From: Acidimicrobiales bacterium
Lineage (GTDB): Bacteria; Actinomycetota; Acidimicrobiia; Acidimicrobiales; UBA8190
Assembly (NCBI GenBank): GCA_031292675.1
Contig: JARLGQ010000134.1
Span: 1 to 32,715 of the forward strand
Direction: 5' to 3'
Length of the DNA stretch: 32,715 nt
Under the pieces are notes generated by a model, which saw only the letters and a list, made by a program, of their open reading frames with translations, did not search any database and was not told where the DNA came from. The first letter of the stretch is position 1, and each line of letters starts with the position of its first letter. This document shows positions 8,290 through 14,633 of the stretch, piece after piece. Position numbers and translations under genes: made by a program.

Positions 8290-8934
8290 CTACCCCGGTC
8301 GGATCTCCAACCGGTCCAGCAGGTCGTTCACCCGGCGGCCGATCTCGTCTCGGATGGGGCGGATCTCGGCGATTGACTTCCCCATGGGGTCGTCGAACTC
8401 CCAGTCCTCGTAGTGCTTGCCGGGCACGAGTGGACAGGCGTCGCCACACCCCATCGTCACCACGACGTCGGCCGCCCCCACGAACTCGTCGGTCCACGGC
8501 TTGGGGAACTCCCTCGAGATGTCGATGCCGATCTCGGCCATCGCCGCTACCACGTTCGTGTTGATCTGGGAACCGGGTTCAGATCCACCAGACCAAGCCA
8601 TGGCACGGTCCCCGGCGAAGTGGGTGAACCAGCCGAGGGCCATCTGAGATCGCCCCGAGTTGTGGACGCACAGAAACAGGACGGCAGGGAGCTTCTTGAT
8701 GGAGTGGTCGTCGGCTTGGACGAGGGCTTCGAGCCGCTGGCGCGCGAAGTTCTCGGCTCCGACGACCAACCAATCGGTGATGGTCGCCCTCGCCGCCAGG
8801 GTTTGGAAGCTGTCGAACACGAGTGCCTCGATAGTCTCCTGTCCGAACACACCATGGAACTTGGTGTGGAGATCTCGCGCTGCGTGCGTAAGAGCCTTTC
8901 TCTGGCCCGGGTTCATCTGTACCAGGTCGCTCAT
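8290..8934 (-). CDS. arsC: Arsenate reductase, LMW-phosphatase type with N-terminal helical domain
   Basis: A 214-aa protein starting at ATG 8934, with GGAGG seven bases upstream. Residues 1-78 form a helical N-terminal domain (PGQRKALTHAARDLHTKF...) seen on actinobacterial and related ArsC proteins. From residue 83 comes the low-molecular-weight phosphatase fold: VLFLCVHNSGRSQMA carries the nucleophile Cys89 and Arg95 of the CX5R loop, and MGCGDACP supplies Cys163 and Cys167, the candidate resolving cysteines. The enzyme would reduce arsenate to arsenite in the cytoplasm, using a thiol carrier not encoded here. It lies 41 bases downstream of the flavoprotein gene in the same operon. Confidence 0.95.
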   Translation of the reverse strand: MSDLVQMNPGQRKALTHAARDLHTKFHGVFGQETIEALVFDSFQTLAARATITDWLVVGAENFARQRLEALVQADDHSIKKLPAVLFLCVHNSGRSQMALGWFTHFAGDRAMAWSGGSEPGSQINTNVVAAMAEIGIDISREFPKPWTDEFVGAADVVVTMGCGDACPLVPGKHYEDWEFDDPMGKSIAEIRPIRDEIGRRVNDLLDRLEIRPG

Positions 8935-8975
8935 GATGTTTCCTCCCCCTGTCATTTGCCCCTATCTGAATCGCG

Positions 8976-10397
8976 TCACCCAGCTCTGATGTCCCCAAGG
9001 CGTCGCTGGGCGTCTGCACGCACCCAGGCCTGGGCTCCCATCTGAACGGCGTCCCACGGGCTCCCGAGCGGTGGTGTGTAGGAAAGGTCAAGCTCACTCA
9101 TGGCGTCTACGGTCATCTCGTGAAAGATGGCAGCAGCGCCGATGTCGACCCGTTTGGCCACCTCGGCGTGCTTGTGCCCGAAGAGCTGGACGCCGAGGAG
9201 TCGGCCGGTCGTGGCGTCGCCCGTGAAGCGCATGGCGATGCGGTGACTCCCGGGGTAGTACGCCTTGTGGTCGTCGGCCTCGGCGCCGACGGTCACCGGA
9301 TCGAACCCGCCCGAGATGGCTTCGTAGTCCCGCAGTCCGGTGCGGGCCACGGCGTGATCGAAGATCTTGACCACCTGGGTGCCGAGGCTGCCGGCGAAGG
9401 CACGGTTGCCGCCGAGGGCATTCTCTCCCGCTACCCGTCCCTGCTTGTGGGCGGTGGTGCCGAGCGGCAGATAGGTCTCGCCCAGCAGTCGGTGATGGGT
9501 CACCACGCAGTCGCCGGCGGCGAAGACGTGCGGGAGGTTGGTCCGCATGTGGCGGTCGACGGCGATGGCGCCGCGCTGCCCGAGGTTGGCGCCGGCCGAG
9601 GCGGCCAGCTCGGTGTCGGGTCGCACCCCCACGACCACGAGCACCAAGTCCACGTTCCGAACCACGTCCTGGCCGTCGGTCGTCGTCGCTTCAACGTGTA
9701 GCCGACCGGGCTCGCCGGGCGTCGCTCGGGTTACGGAGCGGACAGTCGTCCCGGTGAGCACGTCCACGCCATGGTCGGTGAGCTGTCTGTGGACGAGGAC
9801 GCCGATTTCGGGATCGACTGTGGGGAGCACTTCGGGGAGCTGCTCCATCTGGGTCACCGACAGCCCACGCGCCACTAGGGCCTCGGCCATCTCCAGCCCG
9901 ATGTAGCCGGCCCCCACGATGATGGCGCTGGCCGGCGCAGCCTCCTCGAGGGTGCGCATGACGGCGAAGGTGTCTCCCATGGAATGCAACAGATGGACCC
10001 CGTCTTCGACTCCCAGGACGTCTGGTTGATTGAGCCCTTCGATGGGGGGACGAACCGAGACAGCCCCGGTGCCGACGACCAACTGGTCGTAGGGAAGAAG
10101 CTCCTCGTTGCCGGCGGCGTCGGTGAGGAGGAGCTTTCGACCCTCGACGTCGATGCGGCGAGCCACGCTGTCGAGGCGAAGTCCCATGCCCGTCGCCTCG
10201 AGATCGGCGATGCTCCGGTGCGCCAGGTTGCGCCAGTGGGTGACCTCGCCCGAGACGTAGTAGGGAATCCCGCAGATGGAGAAGTTGGGGTATGCGTCCG
10301 CCACGACCACGGTGACCTCGATGTCGGGGTCGAGCTCACGGGCTCGGAGCGCGGCGCTGATGCCGGCGTCGCTTCCTCCGATGGCAATGAGGTGCAT
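8976..10397 (-). CDS. FAD/NAD(P)-dependent disulfide reductase (CoA-disulfide reductase/NADH oxidase-like)
   Basis: A 473-aa single-cysteine type flavoprotein. The FAD-binding start is HLIAIGGSDAGISAALRAR, the redox Cys is residue 42 in FSICGIPYYVSG, the NAD(P)-binding motif is IIVGAGYIGLEMAEAL (about 158-173), and VFAAGDCV binds FAD near residue 297. The C-terminal dimerisation domain ends SELDLSYTPPLGSPWDAV. There is no rhodanese domain, unlike the related gene at 14634-16298. Family members reduce CoA disulfide, persulfides or oxygen. In this operon it could supply reducing power to ArsC, or reduce an arsenic-thiol adduct; that is inference. It sits 24 bases after the aquaporin gene. Confidence 0.85.
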   Translation of the reverse strand: MHLIAIGGSDAGISAALRARELDPDIEVTVVVADAYPNFSICGIPYYVSGEVTHWRNLAHRSIADLEATGMGLRLDSVARRIDVEGRKLLLTDAAGNEELLPYDQLVVGTGAVSVRPPIEGLNQPDVLGVEDGVHLLHSMGDTFAVMRTLEEAAPASAIIVGAGYIGLEMAEALVARGLSVTQMEQLPEVLPTVDPEIGVLVHRQLTDHGVDVLTGTTVRSVTRATPGEPGRLHVEATTTDGQDVVRNVDLVLVVVGVRPDTELAASAGANLGQRGAIAVDRHMRTNLPHVFAAGDCVVTHHRLLGETYLPLGTTAHKQGRVAGENALGGNRAFAGSLGTQVVKIFDHAVARTGLRDYEAISGGFDPVTVGAEADDHKAYYPGSHRIAMRFTGDATTGRLLGVQLFGHKHAEVAKRVDIGAAAIFHEMTVDAMSELDLSYTPPLGSPWDAVQMGAQAWVRADAQRRLGDIRAG

Positions 10398-10421
10398 GAG
10401 GTCTCCAGTCGGATCTGTTCG

Positions 10422-11252
10422 TCACGCCACGGGTGGCGAGGATTGGTCCTGGTGCGAAAGATGCGCAGAGGCGCCATCCGCACTCGCCGATTTAGGGCGA
10501 GCGCCCGGAACAGCGCTGGCAACTGCAGGCTCCGAGGTATCGCGCTCGTGGTGGGGAAAGATGATGTCGGATGCTTCCGCCGCGGTGACGCCGGGGTAGA
10601 GGGACTTGATGACTACAAAGGCGAGGACGCCCCCGACAATCTGCGCGGCCACAAAGCTTGGCGCCGAGCTGGGGGCGATGCCGGCGAAGGTGTTGGAGAA
10701 TATACGCCCCACGGTGATTGCCGGGTTGGCGAAACTGGTCGAACTGGTGAAGAAATAGGCCGCTCCGATATAAGCCCCGACGGCGGCCGGGGCGGCACGG
10801 CTCCGGCCGCTGCGAGCCAGGGCGAAGATGACCAGGATGAGCCCCAGTGTGGCCACGATCTCGCTGAAGGAATGGGCCGAGGTGGCCCGGTGGTGGGTCG
10901 AGATCGACACGGCGGCCTTGGAGAACATCAGGTTGGCAACAACCGCTCCCCCGACGCAGCCCGCCACCTGGGCGGGTAGATACGCACAGGCGTCGCGCCA
11001 GCTCAGTCCACCGAAGCCAGCGTCCACGAATGAGACCACTGGGTTGAAGTGGCCCCCCGAAACCGGGCCGAACATCAAGATGATGGCGAAGAGCCCGGCT
11101 GCCGTCACCGCCGCGTTCTCGAACAGCTCGAGTCCGATGTTGCCCGGCGAGAGCTGTTGCGCGGCGATGCCCGAGCCGATGACGATGGCCGCCAGGAAGG
11201 CGCTACCCAGCAGCTCGGCGAGCAATCGGCGCCACAGCGCAGGTTCGTTCAT
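10422..11252 (-). CDS. aqpS: MIP-family aquaglyceroporin, AqpS type
   Basis: A 276-aa membrane protein starting at ATG 11252 (MNEPALWRRLLAELLGSAFL); a GTG one codon upstream is possible. It has the six-helix aquaporin layout with two half-helix motifs: GGHFNPVVSF (NPV in place of NPA) and SFANPAITVGR, whose Arg belongs to the selectivity filter. The last 45 or so residues form a polar His/Ser/Ala-rich tail. Aquaglyceroporins conduct As(OH)3, and in Sinorhizobium an AqpS replaces an active pump, letting arsenite made by ArsC leak out. The position between arsI and arsC, and the absence of ArsB or Acr3 here, fit that role. The symbol is assigned from context and family. Confidence 0.85.
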   Translation of the reverse strand: MNEPALWRRLLAELLGSAFLAAIVIGSGIAAQQLSPGNIGLELFENAAVTAAGLFAIILMFGPVSGGHFNPVVSFVDAGFGGLSWRDACAYLPAQVAGCVGGAVVANLMFSKAAVSISTHHRATSAHSFSEIVATLGLILVIFALARSGRSRAAPAAVGAYIGAAYFFTSSTSFANPAITVGRIFSNTFAGIAPSSAPSFVAAQIVGGVLAFVVIKSLYPGVTAAEASDIIFPHHERDTSEPAVASAVPGARPKSASADGASAHLSHQDQSSPPVA

Positions 11253-11289
11253 CACAACCCAGGTCGGGGCAAGATCAGGAAACCGATGC

Positions 11290-11778
11290 CTAGCAACAGG
11301 CGCTGGAGGCCGACCGGACCGCTGTGGCGCCGACGGGGATCGCCCGTTCCCCCTCAGGCGCGCAGGTCTCGGTCGAGCATCCCAGATCGGTTTCTTGCGG
11401 CGCGTCGGCGAGCACGGTGTAGATCTCCCAGGGCGCCCCGTCAGGATCGTTGACCCACGCCTTGTCTTGGAGGGCGTAGCAACAGGTTGTCGACTCCTGG
11501 ACGTCGGGCTCGAGCCCCTCGGCCGAGAGCCGCCTGGTGGCTGCCTGGACCTCTTCGGGCGAGTCCACTTCCACGCCCAAGTGATTGAGTGCACCGGCCA
11601 CACCGACCTCGCGTCCGGCTCCACCTTCGATGAGCACCAGCTTGAGCGGCGGCTCGACAATGGCGAAGTTGGCGTAGCCGGGGCGGCGTTTGGCTGGCTC
11701 GGTCTCGAAGAGCTTCGAATAGAACTCCACCGCGGCGCCGAGATCGGTGACGTTCAAGGCGAGCTGGACTCTGGACAT
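11290..11778 (-). CDS. arsI: ArsI/CadI-type C-As lyase (VOC fold)
   Basis: A 162-aa protein starting at ATG 11778 with GGAGG six bases upstream. MSRVQLALNVTDLGAAVEFY is the usual N-terminus of actinobacterial ArsI/CadI. Expected Fe(II) ligands are Gln5, His66 (LNHLGVEV) and Glu118 (PWEIYTVL). The vicinal Cys99-Cys100 pair in STTCCYAL is the trivalent-arsenic site of ArsI. The enzyme oxidatively cleaves the C-As bond of trivalent methyl or aryl arsenicals to give arsenite. After residue 125 the protein carries a tail with Cys134, Cys139 and a terminal Cys161-Cys162. It is the first gene of the leftward operon, divergent from arsR. Confidence 0.92.
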   Translation of the reverse strand: MSRVQLALNVTDLGAAVEFYSKLFETEPAKRRPGYANFAIVEPPLKLVLIEGGAGREVGVAGALNHLGVEVDSPEEVQAATRRLSAEGLEPDVQESTTCCYALQDKAWVNDPDGAPWEIYTVLADAPQETDLGCSTETCAPEGERAIPVGATAVRSASSACC

Positions 11779-11859
11779 GACGACCTCCGGTAGTATTCAC
11801 AAGCGTCGATACGTCGAGTATGATCAATGCATCAACACCTGTCAATAGGAGGTGGGGCA
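11779..11859. promoter_or_regulatory. Divergent arsI/arsR promoter-operator region
   Basis: For arsR, TTCACA (11796-11801) and TATGAT (11819-11824) are separated by exactly 17 bases, a good sigma-70 type promoter. A direct repeat CGTCGA-TA-CGTCGA fills much of the spacer, and TGATCAATGCATCAA follows the -10 box. These overlap any leftward promoter for arsI, so ArsR bound here would shut both operons. AGGAGG at 11848-11853 is the arsR ribosome-binding site. The operator itself is not pinned down. Confidence 0.65.
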
Positions 11860-12216
11860 ATGGCCAAGCGGGTGGCAACCATCGAGCCCGAGTCGACGGA
11901 CCGGTGCTGCCCGTCTGTACTGGCTTCGCCCCTTGACGCCACCCAGGCCGGAGAGCTGGCCAGTGGGTTCAGCGCCTTGGCCGACCCGGTCCGGCTTCGT
12001 GTCTTGAGCATCCTGGCGGCGGCACCAGGAGGCGAGGTCTGCGTCTGTGACTTCGTGGAACCTCTGGGCAAGAGCCAGCCCACCGTGTCGCATCACCTGA
12101 AGATCTTGAGCGACGCCGGCCTCGTCCACGGCGACCGACGCGGTAAGTGGGTGTGGTACTCCCTCGATCGCGAGCGCCTCGCCGACCTTCAGGTCGCCCT
12201 CCAGCCCGTCAGGTAG
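11860..12216 (+). CDS. arsR: ArsR-family arsenite-responsive repressor
   Basis: A 118-aa winged-helix protein; ATG 11860 is chosen because AGGAGG lies seven bases upstream, while ATG 11827 has none. The DNA-binding helices are in LADPVRLRVLSILAA and GKSQPTVSHHLKILSDAGLV, followed by the wing GDRRGKWVWYSLD. Two kinds of arsenic-site cysteines are present: CVCDFV (Cys61, Cys63), the pattern of plasmid and E. coli ArsR, and an N-terminal Cys16-Cys17 pair like that used by Corynebacterium ArsR. It should repress both divergent operons until arsenite or a methylarsenical binds. The dioxygenase gene follows almost directly. Confidence 0.93.
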   Translation: MAKRVATIEPESTDRCCPSVLASPLDATQAGELASGFSALADPVRLRVLSILAAAPGGEVCVCDFVEPLGKSQPTVSHHLKILSDAGLVHGDRRGKWVWYSLDRERLADLQVALQPVR

Positions 12217-12224
12217 GTGTCGTG

Positions 12225-13238
12225 GTGGCTTCGCGTCAACCCGTTCGGTCGGCTGCGGTCTGGCACGCCGCCGATGTCGTAGACACCTCACAATGGTGCA
12301 CTCACCTCACCTCCCCCGAGCGAGCAGCCATCGTCGACGCCGCCAAGCGAGCCGTCGAGGTGGGACGCACCCCGGCAACGGTTGAGCGCGACGACTTCGA
12401 CCTCCCCTTGCTTGCGCCCGCACTGTCCCGGTGGGTGGAGGCACTGCACGGAGGTCGTGGCTTCGTCCTGCTGCGCGACTTCCCGGTCGACGAGCTCTCC
12501 GCTGAGGCGACGGAGTTGGCCTACGTCGGACTCGGATGGCAACTCGGCACCCCGGTAGGCCAAGATGCCGATGCCGCCATCCTTGGCCATGTGCGCGACG
12601 AGGGTGTCGTCCGCACCGATCCGAGCGTGCGGCTGTATCGGACGAGACAGCGCCAGGATTTCCACACCGACGGGTCGGACATCGTCGGGCTCCTGTGTCT
12701 CGAAGGAGCGATGTCCGGAGGTGAGAACCGCATTGCCAGCTCCCTCGCCGTCTACAACGAGATCCTGCTCCGCCGTCCTGACCTGCTTGAGGTGCTCTAC
12801 GCGCCCATGTACTGGGACCGCAACAACGAGCAGTCAGCGGGCGACGATCCCTACTTCGAGCTTCCCGTGTTCAACGAGGTGAACGGCGTTCCCCGGATGT
12901 TCTACATCGGCTGGTACATCAGAGATGCCCAGCGCCACTCCCAGGTTCCGCGGCTCACCGACACCCAACGAGAGGCGTTGGACCTGATCGAGTCGATCGC
13001 CAACGATCCCGCCTTCCACCTCGAGATGGACTTCGAGCCCGGCGACGTCCAACTCCTGGCCAACGCGAAAATCCTGCACTGTCGCGAGGCCTTTGAAGAC
13101 CACGACGACCCCGATCTCCGGCGACATCTGTTGCGTCTGTGGCTCACCGCCCACGCCTTCACGAGCGTTGACGAGGTCCTGCGCGACGGCATCCCGAAGC
13201 GGGGCCAATCGCCGACGCCGGCAACCACAGGAGGATGA
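12225..13238 (+). CDS. TauD/TfdA-family Fe(II)/2-oxoglutarate dioxygenase in the ars cluster
   Basis: About 337 aa, started at GTG 12225, seven bases after AGGTAGG; GTG 12222 is an alternative. The fold is the double-stranded beta helix of TauD/TfdA enzymes. The iron ligands are visible: His147 and Asp149 in DFHTDGSD, and distal His285 in AKILHCREAF. Arg304 in RRHLLRLWL is placed to bind 2-oxoglutarate. GRGFVLLRDFPVDELS and AMSGGENRIASSLAVYNEI are also family features. It would couple 2-oxoglutarate decarboxylation to oxidation of an unknown substrate. It begins within ten bases of the arsR stop and ends one base before the arsM ATG, so it is part of the arsenic response. I know of no named arsenic function for this family; a role in making, modifying or breaking an organoarsenical is inference. 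Confidence 0.88.
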   Translation: MASRQPVRSAAVWHAADVVDTSQWCTHLTSPERAAIVDAAKRAVEVGRTPATVERDDFDLPLLAPALSRWVEALHGGRGFVLLRDFPVDELSAEATELAYVGLGWQLGTPVGQDADAAILGHVRDEGVVRTDPSVRLYRTRQRQDFHTDGSDIVGLLCLEGAMSGGENRIASSLAVYNEILLRRPDLLEVLYAPMYWDRNNEQSAGDDPYFELPVFNEVNGVPRMFYIGWYIRDAQRHSQVPRLTDTQREALDLIESIANDPAFHLEMDFEPGDVQLLANAKILHCREAFEDHDDPDLRRHLLRLWLTAHAFTSVDEVLRDGIPKRGQSPTPATTGG

Positions 13239-13239
13239 T

Positions 13240-14076
13240 ATGACCACGAGCGAATCCGACCAGATCCATGCTGCGGTGCGCGACCGCTATGCCGACGCGG
13301 CCCGGGCCGCCACCGATGCCTCGAGCAGCGGGCCGAGCGGGACCGCTTCAGGCTTGTTCGGCCGCACCCTCTACGACGACAGCGACACCGAGGTACTTCC
13401 CGCCGACGCCCTGACGGCGTCGCTGGGGTGTGGCAATCCGACCATGTTGGCCGACCTTCAACCCGGCGACGTGGTCCTCGACCTGGGCTCGGGCGGGGGC
13501 ATCGACGTCTTGTTGTCGGCTCGACGCGTGGGACCGACCGGCAAGGCCTACGGGCTGGACATGACGCCCGAGATGCTCGATCTGGCTCGGAAGAACCAGG
13601 TCGAAGCCGGGGTGACCAACGCCGAGTTCCTGCGGGGCACCATCGAGGACATCCCCCTGCCCGACCGGAGTGTCGACGTGGTGATATCGAACTGCGTCGT
13701 CAACCTGTCCCCGGACAAGGACGCAGTGGTCCGAGAGGCATATCGTGTCCTCAAGCCGGGTGGACGGCTGGCGATCTCCGACATCGTCCTGCGTCGACCG
13801 CTGTCTGAACGGACACGAGGGCTGATCGGGTTGTGGACAGGCTGCGTGGCGGGCGCGATGGTCGACGCGGACTACCAAGCAACACTTCAGGCAGCCGGAT
13901 TCGAAAACGCTTCGATCACACCCACAAGGGTCTACGAGGAGGAAGATGTCGCTGCCCTTGCGGCCGAGCTCTCAGTGGACCTCGACCTTCCCGAGGACAT
14001 CGACCGCCACGAGATCATGGCGGAGCTGGCCGGCTCGGTCATGAGCGCCTTCGTCCGAGGCCAAAAAGCTGGTTAG
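13240..14076 (+). CDS. arsM: Arsenite S-adenosylmethionine methyltransferase
   Basis: A 278-aa protein starting at ATG 13240 with AGGAGG five bases upstream, inside the end of the dioxygenase gene. The SAM-binding motif is VVLDLGSGGGIDVLLSA (about 78-94), with LDMTPEML and IEDIPLPDRSVDVVISN following. The three cysteines that bind arsenite in ArsM are present: Cys64 (SLGCGNPTM), Cys152 (SNCVVNLS) and Cys202 (WTGCVAGAM). The extra N-terminal Cys of some ArsMs is absent. It would methylate As(III) to mono- and further methylated forms. Together with ArsI it allows both formation and cleavage of the C-As bond, which raises the question of which is physiological. Confidence 0.95.
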   Translation: MTTSESDQIHAAVRDRYADAARAATDASSSGPSGTASGLFGRTLYDDSDTEVLPADALTASLGCGNPTMLADLQPGDVVLDLGSGGGIDVLLSARRVGPTGKAYGLDMTPEMLDLARKNQVEAGVTNAEFLRGTIEDIPLPDRSVDVVISNCVVNLSPDKDAVVREAYRVLKPGGRLAISDIVLRRPLSERTRGLIGLWTGCVAGAMVDADYQATLQAAGFENASITPTRVYEEEDVAALAAELSVDLDLPEDIDRHEIMAELAGSVMSAFVRGQKAG

Positions 14077-14171
14077 TTCCTGCAAGCGACCCTCAGGACC
14101 GGCAAGGCGGGAGCCGCACGTCCCAGTGTGGGTACCTGTCAGTCGGCTTTCGGCTTACCAAACCCATATCT

Positions 14172-14512
14172 GATGGGGCGAGGCTCACCGTGACCCGACG
14201 GGAAGGCCACGTCAATTGGCTCGACAACAGCGCGGCACGGACGCGGGCTCGCGACTCGCGCACCGCCGTGTCGGGCAGCCCGACGGTGAAGCCGGGGAGA
14301 CCGGCCCGAGACATGACTTCGACGAACACAGAGCGGCCGTCCACCCCGTGCACGGTGCCGAGAGTACGCAAGCCAGCATGGGCAGCCGCCAGTGGCGGTG
14401 ACGCGGGGAAGCCGCGTCCTTGGGACAAGGGCGGGCCGCCATGTCTCGGCACAAGACACGCGAGGCGCTCGTCCGACGATAGGCGTCGGTTGTATCAGCG
14501 GCCGCCTGCTGC
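14172..14512 (-). pseudogene. Truncated, diverged 5' fragment of comM with its upstream region
   Basis: The frame on the minus strand reads HGVDGRSVFVEVMSRAGLPG and ends near RRVTVSLAPSD, aligning with the ComM N-terminus from about residue 12 to 73, with one Val codon missing in GLPGFTV-GLPD. Nucleotide identity to 7470-7655 is about three quarters. After LAPSD the similarity stops and the frame runs into unrelated residues. The upstream block 14457-14512 also matches that of the intact comM. It has the same orientation as comM and the two bracket the arsenic genes. The rest of the gap between arsM and the next gene (14077-14171 and 14513-14633) shows no gene I can support. Confidence 0.8.
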
Positions 14513-14633
14513 CTGACCCGGGGCTCGGTCTCCGTGGAGCGCCATACCGATTAGGACAACAGACGCCGGTGGGGAGAGCCTCAGCGAACCCCGCCTTACC
14601 ACGACGTCCCCGACTCTTGCACGCCACGCCTCG

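Noticed and set aside
11827-11859. Upstream ATG for arsR
   Set aside because: It lies directly after the -10 box and has no ribosome-binding site; ATG 11860 has AGGAGG at good distance.
7800-14520. Search for a tRNA, integrase or IS ends at the island borders
   Set aside because: None seen by eye; only the comM-derived repeats mark the borders.
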